Assembly (NCBI GenBank): GCA_020637755.1
Contig: JACKJW010000008.1
Span: 62,001 to 126,000, forward strand
Origin: Brucellaceae bacterium
Lineage (GTDB): Bacteria; Pseudomonadota; Alphaproteobacteria; Rhizobiales; Rhizobiaceae
Length of the DNA: 64,000 nucleotides
Direction: 5' to 3'
Below are positions 52,630 to 61,454 of the stretch, in pieces. Numbering within the stretch: the first letter of the stretch is position 1; every line of letters begins with the position of its first letter. The position numbers and the translations under genes are program-made. The notes below the pieces were generated by a model, which was not told where the DNA came from, did not search any database, and worked only from the letters and a program-made list of their open reading frames with translations.

Positions 52630-53511
52630 TCATCGGGCCGCCATCATCCAGTTGAGTGTCTCGCGCCAGTCCACCATGCGGATCGGCGTTCCGTGTGTGC
52701 CGGTTTCGAAGCGCACGAAACGGGCCGGATAATCCGGACTTGCCTTGCGGATGGCGCGAAAGAAGGCCTCCTGCTTCTCCACGGCGAAGACCGTATCCTT
52801 GCTGCCCTGCCCGAAAAAGACCGGAACCCTTGCCTTGAAGGCGGGCGAACGCAGGAACCCCTCGTCCCACATGGAACCGAGCAGCAACAGGCCGGAGAGC
52901 TTGCCCGCAAGCGCGGGGTCGGCCGCGGCCTGCCAGCAAAGCTGCCCGCCCATCGAACCGCAGGCGATCATCAATCGCGCGCCGGGCGACGCTTCAAGGT
53001 AGTGCAGGGACAGGGAGCGCAGAACGGCCAGCCCGCCTGCCCCGAAATCCGGGAAATCGGGCGAGAGGTACAACCCGCCGGAACGCACCGCGAGGTTCTG
53101 GACACGGTTGAAATTGCCGCCGAACGTCAGGTCGGAGGCGCCCTGCATGCGGTTGCCACCCTGCCCGTGCAGATAGATCACGATGAAAGCCGCACCGGCG
53201 CGCTTGCCCGTGGCCACATGGGCGATCTTCTGCCCGTCCGCCTCCAGCACAAGGTCGTCGCGCTCGGGCCGGATGGCGGATGACAGGTATTCGCCCTTGA
53301 CGCGGCGCTCGGGTACTTCGTCGCGCCCGTTGATGTCGCGCATCTCGTCATAGGCCACCGCACGGTAGTCGCCGCCGAATTCCTCACGCAGTGTCGCGGG
53401 ATAGGCAAACAGCGCGTCCTTGTAGGGCGCAATGGACTGCGCGCGCGCAATGGACGCGGCCAACAGCGCGATCAGGATGAGGAAAACACGGAAAGCCGGA
53501 TGGACATGCAT
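52630..53511 (-). CDS. Exported alpha/beta hydrolase
   Basis: 293 residues with signal peptide (HVHPAFRVFLILIALLAASIARA). The hydrolase fold is supported by IYLHGQGGNR (oxyanion loop), IACGSMGGQL (nucleophile elbow GxSxG), and late Asp and His candidates in GQGSKDTVF and ETGTHGTPI. Probably a periplasmic esterase or lipase-like enzyme; substrate unknown. It has only a weak ribosome site. Confidence 0.8.
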   Translation of the reverse strand: MHVHPAFRVFLILIALLAASIARAQSIAPYKDALFAYPATLREEFGGDYRAVAYDEMRDINGRDEVPERRVKGEYLSSAIRPERDDLVLEADGQKIAHVATGKRAGAAFIVIYLHGQGGNRMQGASDLTFGGNFNRVQNLAVRSGGLYLSPDFPDFGAGGLAVLRSLSLHYLEASPGARLMIACGSMGGQLCWQAAADPALAGKLSGLLLLGSMWDEGFLRSPAFKARVPVFFGQGSKDTVFAVEKQEAFFRAIRKASPDYPARFVRFETGTHGTPIRMVDWRETLNWMMAAR

Positions 53512-53596
53512 GTGCCGAAACTTGCGCGCATGGGAGCAAAAGGCAAGACCGGCCGGGGCGCCGTTATCGGCCAGCCCCCCCGCTCCGCTTCCCGCG

Positions 53597-54121
53597 CTAT
53601 TCACACCGGATGGTGGCTTCCGCGCGATAGTCGCCCGCAGCATAGGCAGTTGCTGCGACTGCAGACAGATCGATCGTGATGGTGACCGTTCCCGTTGGCA
53701 GCTTCTTGCCAACTCCGGCAGCAAGATTGGTGAAGGTGGTGGAACCGGTTCCCGACCACGTACCGCTGAAAACGGGCGTGGCCGTGTTGGTTGCCGGCTG
53801 GCTCGCAAACGAAGTCGGCAAATCGTAATAGGCCCAGAAGCTGGGGCTCGTCGTGTTGATCTGCGCGCGGCCCGCCACACCGCCCACCAATTGCGAACTC
53901 ATGGTCATGCGGTCAGGACTGACGGCCAGCGCGCCTTCCTGAAGCAGCACGATCTCGCAGGATTTCTTGACACCGAGCACGATCGTCATCGGCACGCCCT
54001 GCTGTGCAGCCAGAACCGAATCGCCAGCCGAGGCCAGAACTGCCATGCCGATCAGCGCGAAACCGGTCAGCCGTGCGTTGCCGGCACCGCTGCGAATCTG
54101 CGGGCAGACGGTCACTCGCAT
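53597..54121 (-). CDS. Secreted SCPU/DUF4402-like beta-sandwich protein 1
   Basis: 174 residues. Signal-type N-terminus (LTGFALIGMAVLASAG...VLAAQ), then a domain with one early Cys (KKSCEIVLLQ) and the terminal motif AAGDYRAEATIRCE. Two neighbours share this plan: early Cys, Thr/Ser/Gly-rich body, and GxY...RCE end, suggesting a disulfide between both Cys. The pattern resembles subunits of spore-coat-U/Csu-type pili. Overlaps the preceding gene by 10 bases. Confidence 0.7.
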   Translation of the reverse strand: MRVTVCPQIRSGAGNARLTGFALIGMAVLASAGDSVLAAQQGVPMTIVLGVKKSCEIVLLQEGALAVSPDRMTMSSQLVGGVAGRAQINTTSPSFWAYYDLPTSFASQPATNTATPVFSGTWSGTGSTTFTNLAAGVGKKLPTGTVTITIDLSAVAATAYAAGDYRAEATIRCE

Positions 54122-54720
54122 CGCAGCACCCCTTCCGTGGCATACTGCCCGGACGCAAAGGCCGCACCCTGCACCGTCGCCGACAGGTTGACCGACACGT
54201 TTGTGTCGCCCCGCTTCAGGTTCACCTGGCTGCCACTCGCAATGTTCAGGAAATTGGTCGCGCCATTGCCTGAAAGATTGCCGTTGAACAGGACCACGCC
54301 GGAAAAGGCCGACGGAGCCAGCGCAAAGGCGCTCGGCACGTCATAGAAGAGCGAAAAACTTGCATTTGTGGTGCTGACGAGCGCCGTGCCCGGAATGCCG
54401 CCAGGAACTTCGGAGCTGAGCGTGGAACGGCTGCCATCGGCCGCCAGCGTTCCGGCGCCGCCGATCAGGATCGTGCAACTCTGGCCCTTGGCCGCCGCGA
54501 TGATGGCTTCTTCGACCAGGCTGATGTCACCTGGCGCCGGAACAACGTCCTCCGGCGGAAGAACCGGTTTGAGCCGCTTGGCCTGCGCCTGTCCGGCGCT
54601 GGCAAACACCATCGCCCCAAGCACCAGCGCCTGCAGGCATGATTTTGCGGCCGGAAGCGCCAACGCGCTCCAGCCGTGCGGGAATGCACGCCGGTCATCG
54701 ATCTGCGCGCAGCCCCTCAT
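54112..54720 (-). CDS. Secreted SCPU/DUF4402-like beta-sandwich protein 2
   Basis: 202 residues. Long signal region (CLQALVLGAMVFASAGQAQA), a linker with KPVLPPEDVVPAP, early Cys in GQSCTILIGGAG and terminal SGQYATEGVLRCE. The start is coupled to the previous stop through TGATG. Same architecture as the other two beta-sandwich proteins but with an extra Pro-rich linker of about 35 residues. Confidence 0.7.
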   Translation of the reverse strand: MRGCAQIDDRRAFPHGWSALALPAAKSCLQALVLGAMVFASAGQAQAKRLKPVLPPEDVVPAPGDISLVEEAIIAAAKGQSCTILIGGAGTLAADGSRSTLSSEVPGGIPGTALVSTTNASFSLFYDVPSAFALAPSAFSGVVLFNGNLSGNGATNFLNIASGSQVNLKRGDTNVSVNLSATVQGAAFASGQYATEGVLRCE

Positions 54721-55292
54721 CAGTTCTTGCCCTTCGTGGTCCAGCCCTCGTCAGCCCAATCCTTCGACTCAGACGCCTTGGACTTGCTGCCCTTGATCTG
54801 GCCGCCGGGCTGTGCCTCTTCACCGGTGTCTTCCGGCTCGGCAGAGATCGAAGCTGTCTCCGTGACATCAGCGGGCCGGCCCTGGTTGCCAAGGCCCATC
54901 TGCATCAGCCGCAGTTCGATCTTAAGGCGTTCGACTTCCAGCGCATAGAGCTGGGTGCAATCCAGGCGCTTGGCACTGCGTCCGAGCGGGATCACCACGC
55001 GGCCATAGGCCGAAAAGGACTGTTCGGTCGACGTGCGGGAACTCGTTGTGATCGTCTTCGGCGTCCCGATGACGCCGAGATCGAGATAGGCGCCATTGCC
55101 GGATACGGCCGAACGGCAGGTCGTGCCATCCGCGGCGCGGACTTCGTCAGCCCCCTGGGGCAATTGCACCCCCGGCAGGTTGAAGCCCTGAACATTCTGA
55201 TACACATCATCTGCGCGGGCACCCGGAACAAACGCCAGGCCGGCAACAGACAGTGCCAGAATCAGAGGCGTTTTCCGAGAAACTTTCCGCAT
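54720..55292 (-). CDS. Secreted protein with C-terminal Lys/Ser-rich tail
   Basis: 190 residues. Signal peptide (RKTPLILALSVAGLAFVPGARA), a Cys-containing region (GTTCRSAVSGNGAYLDLG), a predicted coiled-coil segment (CTQLYALEVERLKIELRLMQ) and a charged, flexible tail. Not recognised. It overlaps the chaperone-like gene by 31 bases, so it belongs to the secreted-protein operon, perhaps as a tether or tip component. No enzymatic motif. Confidence 0.65.
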   Translation of the reverse strand: MRKVSRKTPLILALSVAGLAFVPGARADDVYQNVQGFNLPGVQLPQGADEVRAADGTTCRSAVSGNGAYLDLGVIGTPKTITTSSRTSTEQSFSAYGRVVIPLGRSAKRLDCTQLYALEVERLKIELRLMQMGLGNQGRPADVTETASISAEPEDTGEEAQPGGQIKGSKSKASESKDWADEGWTTKGKN

Positions 55293-55657
55293 ACCTGAGC
55301 CTTGATACGTGTGGTCTGACCGGGGAACGGAACGGATTCCGTGCAGATGCGGACCTTGCGGTTGCTCTCTCCGTCGAACGGCACCATGACGGTGACCGGG
55401 CGGGCGAATTGGGCACCCAATGTGAAAGTGGCCGGTGAAGCGACAGCGCCCTTCACCTCGTTGAAGTCCTGGTCATAGACCTTCACTTCAATGCGGATTC
55501 GGTGCTTGTAGGGATTGGCCGGATACACGCGGACGGCAAACGAGTCGGTAAAACTCGAAACCTCCGCGCGCATCGGCGACATGGACTGCGCCACTGCCCC
55601 GAGGGGCAGTAGCGCGGTGGCAACGGCGCCAGTTAAAAGTTTGAATGCAAAGTTCAT
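55262..55657 (-). CDS. Single-domain pilus-chaperone-like periplasmic protein
   Basis: 131 residues. Signal peptide (NFAFKLLTGAVATALLPLGAVA) followed by one Ig-like domain: SMSPMRAEV, VRVYPANPYKHRIRIEVKVYD, PVTVMVPFDGESNRKVRICTE. This resembles the N-terminal domain of PapD-like chaperones but the second domain is missing, and length is half that of a canonical chaperone. The ATG at 55657 has GGGG 6 bases before it and is preferred to the ATG two codons earlier. Possibly a mini-chaperone for the neighbouring beta-sandwich proteins. Confidence 0.65.
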   Translation of the reverse strand: MNFAFKLLTGAVATALLPLGAVAQSMSPMRAEVSSFTDSFAVRVYPANPYKHRIRIEVKVYDQDFNEVKGAVASPATFTLGAQFARPVTVMVPFDGESNRKVRICTESVPFPGQTTRIKAQVCGKFLGKRL

Positions 55658-55702
55658 TTTCATCCCCTTGTTCCCCGGTTCCGTTGCCGTGCGAATCGTC
55701 CC

Positions 55703-56173
55703 TTATTCGCAGCGCAACACCACGGTCGCGGCATAGGCGCCGGCTTCGTAGGTGCCCGACGGCAGCGTCGCGGTCAGGTTGACCGAAGCATTGGTAGTGC
55801 CGAAGTTGCTGAGCGCGGTACCGGTCGCACCGGCAACGTTGGACGCGGTGTTGGCGCCGCTCAGGCTGTAGGTGGTCGCGAAGACCGCCGTGGAAGCCGA
55901 CGCCGGAGCCGTGCCCCATGCAGTCGGCGCATCAGCAAAAACGTTGAAACCCGAACCGGTGGCCAGGATCGTGGCCGTGCCGGGCGCGCCGCCCGTCTCG
56001 GTGGAACCCAGAACCGTGTAGGCGGTGTTCGGGGCGATCGTGCCCGACGAACCGACCGTGATGACGCAGGTATCGGTAACCGTGCCGTTGAACGGAATGT
56101 TGCCCGTGACCGCAAAGGCCTGGACCGGCGCCAGAACGGCAAAGACACCAGCGAGTTTGACAGCAGCTTTCAT
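55703..56173 (-). CDS. Secreted SCPU/DUF4402-like beta-sandwich protein 3 (probable major subunit)
   Basis: 156 residues. Clean signal peptide MKAAVKLAGVFAVLAPVQAFA, early Cys in TDTCVITVGSSGTIAPN and terminal EAGAYAATVVLRCE. First gene of the cluster with a strong GGAGAATT site, as expected for a major structural subunit. Composition is strikingly Ala/Thr/Gly-rich, and no usher gene is present nearby. Confidence 0.7.
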   Translation of the reverse strand: MKAAVKLAGVFAVLAPVQAFAVTGNIPFNGTVTDTCVITVGSSGTIAPNTAYTVLGSTETGGAPGTATILATGSGFNVFADAPTAWGTAPASASTAVFATTYSLSGANTASNVAGATGTALSNFGTTNASVNLTATLPSGTYEAGAYAATVVLRCE

Positions 56174-56482
56174 GTTGAATTCTCCTTTGACAGCCCTGTT
56201 TTGCCCCCTCTTCAAAAGGAGGTTCTTGTCAGGCAAGGAGAAGTTCGCGCACACGCCTTTTTCGGCGTCCTGTCGACGTCCAGCTTTCCCTGCCTGCCGA
56301 AAAGGTACGCGATACCGATTAAGTCCCTGTTATCTTGGATGGTAAAGATCGCGTGAAATTCGGCTACCTATGGAGGTGGGAATCTCTATTTGGGGCGACT
56401 TTTTTATATATAATAACAATAACATGACCGAAGGCAGCGCGCATCGGTCACAACCGGAACTGGCAACCGGATTTCCGCGGCG
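56174..56482. other. 309-base intergenic region upstream of the secreted-protein cluster
   Basis: Contains the ribosome site of the first secreted protein and an AT-rich block at 56401-56424 (T-rich, then TATATATAATAAC-like), the probable promoter or UP element for the minus-strand cluster. The only frame, a short plus-strand one, looks non-coding. No terminator is obvious after the NTP-transferase gene on the right. Confidence 0.5.
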
Positions 56483-58108
56483 TCAGTCACCCTCCGGAGG
56501 GAGCCTCCCGCCCGCGGCTGCAAGCGCTTCCGGCGTATCAACATCCAGCAGCGCCGCATCTCCGGCCTCGATGTCGATGACCGGCAACCCCGACATCTCG
56601 ACCAGATGACGGGCTCCCGTATCCCCGGTCAGCAAGCGCGCCTGGTCAAAAATCGATGCCGGCAGGATGACGGGATTGCCTCGCTTGCCCCCGTGCATGG
56701 CCCGCACGACGGCTTGTCCTCCCTGGCCCCGGAACGTTGCAATCAGCCGGTCCATGAGCCCGGCTGTCACGCCCGGCATGTCGCCAAGGATCACCAGGGC
56801 GCCATCGGCTCCGTTGGGCAAGGCAGCCAGTCCCGTCCTGAGCGAGGTCGCCAGCCCCTCGGCAAAGTCTTGATTGTGAACCACGGCGGCCCCGCAGCCC
56901 TCAAGCGCCCGCCCCACGGCCTCCGCCTGATGGCCGCTCACGACCGTGACACTGGCAGCTTCACTGTCCGTCGCTGCCTTCACCACCTTGCGGATGAGCG
57001 GCTCGCCGGAAAACTGCGCCAGCAGCTTGTTCGGCCCGCCCATGCGGCTCGATTTCCCCGCCGCCAGCACCAGCGCATCCACGCGCAGCACCGTGTCCGG
57101 GTTGATCACGCCCGTCTCGCGCGGCTGCGGACGGGTCGCAATCTCCATCAGCAACCCGCCAACGCCGAGACCGGCAATGGTTTGCGCCGTCACCGGCAAA
57201 CCAGCCAGAAGGCGGTCAAGCACCCAGTCAAAACCGTTTTCCTTGGGGCTGCGCGCGCAACCCGGCGCCCCGATGACCGGAACCTCACCCAACGACCCCA
57301 GCACCAGCAGGTTTCCCGGATCAACCGGCATGCCGGCACGCTCCACATGCCCGCCAGCCAGCCGGATTGCTTCCGGGATCACATCGGCGGGATCACACAT
57401 GGCGGACGCACCGAAAACGATGACAAGGCCGTGGCCAGAAGCAAGGTCCCGGATGGCATCGGCAACGGCCTGTGCGTCATGGGCCGTGCGCCGCTCGGTC
57501 ACCAGTTGCGACCCCGAACGTGACAGGCGCGCCGCCGTCAGTGCCGCCGTCTTGTTGAGCACGGATGCCTTGAGGCCGGGCAGCTCCGTCTGGATCAGCG
57601 CCGCGCGCCTGGCCATGAACCTGTGCACGGCAAAGGCCTCCCCGGTCCCGGCAATGGCGAGCGCCGCATCAACCAGAAGCCGCCCTGCATGGAACGGAAT
57701 GATCTTGACGGTCGCCACCATCTGCCCGCGCCGGACCGCTGTGAACGGTGCGAGCGTTGCCAGCGTGATGGCCGGATCGATGGCATTCAACCCGTCGACA
57801 AGGCCGCGCGCCACCGTAAACACACCGTCATGGGACGCATGGATATTCACCCGCCCCGTCGCCGCTGCCTTGACGTCGACACCCGCCATGCCAAGCCCGG
57901 CAGCGATAAGCCGCGCCGCCTCATCCTCACCCACGTCATCCGGGCGGGGTCTGGCCGCGATGACGCTGGAGATTCCGGCCTGTTCAAGGAGCCGGATTTC
58001 GGAGTCCCCGAGCACGGTGCCCTTTTTCAGCCGTTTGCCGCCCGCATCGACCGAATGGGCCAGCACGGCACCGAGTGCCTGCGAAACGGGAACCGGCCCG
58101 AAACTCAC
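56483..58108 (-). CDS. Molybdopterin-binding domain plus NTP transferase (MocA/MobA-like) fusion
   Basis: 541 residues. Residues about 1-330 resemble MoeA/MogA-type molybdopterin binding (VSQALGAVLAHSVDAGGKRLKKG, VIVFGASAMCDPADVIPEA). From about 365 a nucleotidyltransferase domain starts (VDALVLAAGKSSRMGGPNKLLA), ending with DVDTPEALAAAGG. Such fusions mature the molybdenum cofactor (cytosine-type) for XDH-family enzymes. The GTG at 58108 overlaps the stop of the preceding xdhC piece (GTGA); a longer frame runs through it. It belongs to the maturation cluster. Confidence 0.85.
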   Translation of the reverse strand: MSFGPVPVSQALGAVLAHSVDAGGKRLKKGTVLGDSEIRLLEQAGISSVIAARPRPDDVGEDEAARLIAAGLGMAGVDVKAAATGRVNIHASHDGVFTVARGLVDGLNAIDPAITLATLAPFTAVRRGQMVATVKIIPFHAGRLLVDAALAIAGTGEAFAVHRFMARRAALIQTELPGLKASVLNKTAALTAARLSRSGSQLVTERRTAHDAQAVADAIRDLASGHGLVIVFGASAMCDPADVIPEAIRLAGGHVERAGMPVDPGNLLVLGSLGEVPVIGAPGCARSPKENGFDWVLDRLLAGLPVTAQTIAGLGVGGLLMEIATRPQPRETGVINPDTVLRVDALVLAAGKSSRMGGPNKLLAQFSGEPLIRKVVKAATDSEAASVTVVSGHQAEAVGRALEGCGAAVVHNQDFAEGLATSLRTGLAALPNGADGALVILGDMPGVTAGLMDRLIATFRGQGGQAVVRAMHGGKRGNPVILPASIFDQARLLTGDTGARHLVEMSGLPVIDIEAGDAALLDVDTPEALAAAGGRLPPEGD

Positions 58109-58821
58109 GCGGCCTCTCCCTTGGCGGCACGCCCTTCGCCAAGGCCCCGGAAACGCAAGGCACGGATCACCTGCGCCAGCACCGAGACCGCAATCTCCTG
58201 CGGGCTCGCAGCCCCGATGTCGATGCCGATCGGCGCGGCGATGCGGCCGATCTCGGCCTCGCTGAAGCCCGCCGCCATCAGCCGTTCGACTCGCCGTGCA
58301 TGGGTCTTGCGGCTGCCGAGCGCGCCCACATAGAAGCAATCGGCCTTCAGCGCCGCCTCCAGTGCCGGATCGTCGATCTTGGGATCATGGGTCACCGCGG
58401 CCACCGCCGTGTAGGCGTCAAGCGGATTGCGTGCCAGCACGTCCTGCGGCCAGTCCGCATGCAGCGTGACATCGGGAAAGCGCTCCTTCGAGGCAAAGGC
58501 CGTGCGCGGATCGATGATCTCGATGTCATAACCGGCAAGCCTGGCCATGGGAGCGAGCGCCTGGCTGATATGCACCGCACCGATCACGACGATGCGCGCA
58601 GGCGGCACATGCACGTTCAGGAAGTACTCCGCGCCATCGGCTTCCGCGAGTTGCGAGCGCCCGGAGCGCAGGGCCTTGCCGATGGCCTCGCCCAGCGCGC
58701 CCGGCACCGGGTCACCCTCATGGACGATACGGTCGCGCCCGTCCGCCAGTGCTGTCACCAGCACGGCGGCGCGGCGTTCGCGGCGCGCGGCGTTGAGCTT
58801 TTTAAGGTTGAGCGGATCCAT
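58105..58821 (-). CDS. XdhC-type maturation factor, C-terminal (Rossmann) part
   Basis: 238 residues with the XdhC Rossmann domain (RIVVIGAVHISQALAPMARLAG, IDPRTAFASKERFP, VGALGSRKTHARRVERL). The XdhC/CoxI N-terminal domain is encoded separately just upstream (6 bases apart). Family members bind the molybdenum cofactor, add the terminal sulfur with help of a desulfurase, and hand it to the hydroxylase. Its stop overlaps the next gene. Confidence 0.88.
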   Translation of the reverse strand: MDPLNLKKLNAARRERRAAVLVTALADGRDRIVHEGDPVPGALGEAIGKALRSGRSQLAEADGAEYFLNVHVPPARIVVIGAVHISQALAPMARLAGYDIEIIDPRTAFASKERFPDVTLHADWPQDVLARNPLDAYTAVAAVTHDPKIDDPALEAALKADCFYVGALGSRKTHARRVERLMAAGFSEAEIGRIAAPIGIDIGAASPQEIAVSVLAQVIRALRFRGLGEGRAAKGEAA

Positions 58822-58827
58822 GATGCA

Positions 58828-59163
58828 TCACCCCAGCCGCTCGACATAGACGCGGATGCGCCCGCCACAGGACAAGCCCACACGCCAGGCCGTTTCGTCA
58901 GCCACACCGAATTCCAGCATTTTCGCTTCGCCGCTTGCAATGATGTCGAGCGCCTCGGAAACAACCGCGCCTTCCACGCAGCCGCCGGAAACCGAGCCCT
59001 CGAAATCGCCGTCTTCGTTGATGACGAGGTGACTGCCGACCGGGCGCGGCGCGGACCCCCATGTTTCCATGACGGTGGCAATCGCCACCTCCCGGCCTTG
59101 TCTCATCCAGCGTTCCGCGACGGCCAGCGGATCGCGTGCCTCATCGGTAATGCCTGCTGTCAT
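58828..59163 (-). CDS. XdhC/CoxI N-terminal domain protein
   Basis: 111 residues: REVAIATVMETWGSAPRPVGSH, FEGSVSGGCVEGAVVSEA and VGLSCGGRIRVYVE, the conserved XdhC_CoxI domain with two glycine-flanked cysteines (SGGCVEG, LSCGG). A split XdhC made of two polypeptides occurs in several cox clusters. Probably works with the following gene. Confidence 0.9.
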   Translation of the reverse strand: MTAGITDEARDPLAVAERWMRQGREVAIATVMETWGSAPRPVGSHLVINEDGDFEGSVSGGCVEGAVVSEALDIIASGEAKMLEFGVADETAWRVGLSCGGRIRVYVERLG

Positions 59164-59229
59164 CCCGCACCTGCCTTGCCACGTGTGGTGGCGTCCAAAT
59201 TTCCCGCCTTGCGGCGGTTTCAGCCAGCC

Positions 59230-60492
59230 CTATTCGGCCGCTTCCATCCTGTTGACCGCGGCGATCCAGCGTTCCGGATCGGCATTGCGATCACCGCGTG
59301 AACCGAGACTTTGCACCAGATCACCCAGCGCCTCCAGATTATGCACCGCGCGGAATTCATCCACATGCGGCAGCATCGCCCTGACACCGCGTGCCCGCGC
59401 CTCGAACCCGTCAAAGCGCAGCAGCGGATTGAGCCAGACGAGCCGCCGGCACGACTTGTTGAGCCGCTCCATCTCCGCTTCCAACTGGTCGATTCGGTCG
59501 CGCTCCAGCCCGTCGGTGATCAGCAGCACCACCGCGCCCTGCCCCAGCACCCGGCGCGACCACAGCCGGTTGAACTCGTGCAGCGCTTCGCCAATCCGCG
59601 TGCCGCCGGACCAGTCCTTCACCGTGGACGAGCAATCGGCCAGCGCCTCGTCGGGATCGCGAAAGCGCATGGAGCGTGTCAGGTTGGTCAGCCGCGTACC
59701 GAACACGAAGGTGTGGACGCGCCGCCGCTTGGCCGCCAGCGCATGCATGAAATGCAGGAAGATGCGCGTGTACTGGCTCATCGAGCCGGAAATGTCGGCC
59801 AGCACCACCAGCGGCGGATGAACCTCACGGCGCGAGCGGAACTTCGGCACGATGAAATCGCCGCCCGTCCGCATGGCCGCCCGCATGGTCGCGCGCGGAT
59901 CGGTCAGCGCGCCGCGCGGGTCCGGCCGGTGGCGGCGCGTCTTCACCTGGTCAAACGGCAGGGAAAGCTTGCTGATGGCCTGGCGCGCCGCCTCCAGCTC
60001 GGCAATCGTCATCTGCGCAAAATCCTTCTCGCGCAGCACTTCCTTGCCCGAGAAGGTGAACCGTGCATCCACCTCCACCTCGGGCTGCTCCTGCAACGGG
60101 CGGTCCTTCTCGCGGCCTTCGGTCATGGCCTGGGACACGCGCTGTTCGGCGGCACGCGCCTTTTCCTTCTCGCGGTTGGAAGCCACCTGCGGGGAGAACA
60201 TGGCAATCAGCTTTTCCACCAGCTCGCGCGATTTCCAATAGAGCCGGAACGCCTCGTCAAAGGTCGCGTGGTCCTCGTGGCGCTTGACCAGCACCGAATG
60301 GAGCGTCCAGTAGAAATCGTCGCGCGAACCGATGCCGGCCGCTTCCACCGCTTCGATGGCGGTCACCACCGAGGCCGGGCCGACTCGCATGCCGGCCTTG
60401 CGCAGCGTGCGCGCAAAATAGACGATGTTGTCGGCCATCCGTCCATGCGGATCAGCCTCATCCTTCCTGCCTGCGCCCTTGCCCTTGTTCAT
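59230..60492 (-). CDS. coxE: CoxE-like VWA-domain protein
   Basis: 420 residues. A von Willebrand A domain with the MIDAS motif DISGSMSQYTR near residue 235 and a late Thr/Asp site (SSTVKDWSGGTRIGEA, LITDGLERDR). The N-terminal half is helical and charged. With CoxD it is thought to drive ATP-dependent insertion of sulfur and copper or completion of the Mo site in CO dehydrogenase; here it probably matures another hydroxylase. The gene is 10 bases downstream of coxD. Confidence 0.9.
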   Translation of the reverse strand: MNKGKGAGRKDEADPHGRMADNIVYFARTLRKAGMRVGPASVVTAIEAVEAAGIGSRDDFYWTLHSVLVKRHEDHATFDEAFRLYWKSRELVEKLIAMFSPQVASNREKEKARAAEQRVSQAMTEGREKDRPLQEQPEVEVDARFTFSGKEVLREKDFAQMTIAELEAARQAISKLSLPFDQVKTRRHRPDPRGALTDPRATMRAAMRTGGDFIVPKFRSRREVHPPLVVLADISGSMSQYTRIFLHFMHALAAKRRRVHTFVFGTRLTNLTRSMRFRDPDEALADCSSTVKDWSGGTRIGEALHEFNRLWSRRVLGQGAVVLLITDGLERDRIDQLEAEMERLNKSCRRLVWLNPLLRFDGFEARARGVRAMLPHVDEFRAVHNLEALGDLVQSLGSRGDRNADPERWIAAVNRMEAAE

Positions 60493-60502
60493 GACTGCCC
60501 GC

Positions 60503-61426
60503 TCATTCTGCAGCGGTGGAAAGGTTCCGCTTCACCTCGCCAAGGATCTTCGCGCCGTCGCCCTGCTGGATGCGCGAAATGTCGTCCTGGTATTTCAGCA
60601 GGACACCGATCGTGTCGGATACGGTTTCCGGATCAAGTGCCACCTTGTCGAGTTCGGTCAGCGCCGTTGCCCAGTCGATGGTTTCAGCGACGCCCGGCAC
60701 CTTGAACAGGTCGATCTCGCGCAGCCGCTGGATGAAGGCAACGATTTCCTGCGACAGACGCTGGTTGGCTTGCGGCACCTTCTTGGCGACGATTTCCAGC
60801 TCGCGCGCGGCGGAGGGATAATCGACCCAATGATAGAGGCAGCGCCGCTTCAGCGCGTCGTGGATTTCTCGCGTCCGGTTGGTGGTGATGATGACGATGG
60901 GCGGTTCCTTCGCCTTCACCGTTCCCAGTTCCGGCACCGTCACCTGATAGTCCGACAGGATTTCCAGCAGGAACGCCTCGAAGGCTTCGTCTGTACGGTC
61001 CAGCTCGTCGATCAGGAACACCGGCGCGCCGTTGACGCCTTGCTCCAGCGCCTGCATCACCGGGCGGCGGATCAGGTGGCGCTCGGAAAACACGTTCTTT
61101 TCCATCTCCGCACGGTCGGCCTGCCCGGCCGCCTCATCCATGCGGATTTCGATCATCTGGGCGGCATAGTTCCACTCGTAGACCGCCGAGGAGACATCGA
61201 GGCCCTCGTAGCACTGCAGCCGGATGAGGTCGCGCCCCAGCGCCGTGGCCAGCACCTTGGCGATTTCCGTCTTGCCGACCCCGGCCTCGCCCTCAAGGAA
61301 CAGCGGCCGTTTCATGCGCAGCGCCAGGAACAGCACCGTGGCCAGCGACCGGTCGGCAACGTAATTCTGGCCGTGCAGCAGTTCGAGCGTGGAATCAATG
61401 GAATCCGGTAGCTTGGCGGCTGTCAT
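60503..61426 (-). CDS. coxD: CoxD-like MoxR-family AAA+ ATPase
   Basis: 307 residues with Walker A GEAGVGKTEIAK (46-57), Walker B PVFLIDELDRTD and sensor IITTNRTRE. The MoxR/CoxD family pairs with a VWA protein, which is the next gene. In Oligotropha CoxD is needed to assemble the active site of CO dehydrogenase. First gene of the maturation operon. Confidence 0.93.
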   Translation of the reverse strand: MTAAKLPDSIDSTLELLHGQNYVADRSLATVLFLALRMKRPLFLEGEAGVGKTEIAKVLATALGRDLIRLQCYEGLDVSSAVYEWNYAAQMIEIRMDEAAGQADRAEMEKNVFSERHLIRRPVMQALEQGVNGAPVFLIDELDRTDEAFEAFLLEILSDYQVTVPELGTVKAKEPPIVIITTNRTREIHDALKRRCLYHWVDYPSAARELEIVAKKVPQANQRLSQEIVAFIQRLREIDLFKVPGVAETIDWATALTELDKVALDPETVSDTIGVLLKYQDDISRIQQGDGAKILGEVKRNLSTAAE

Positions 61427-61454
61427 GCCCTCTCCCGTGGGCTGCGGCCCGCGG

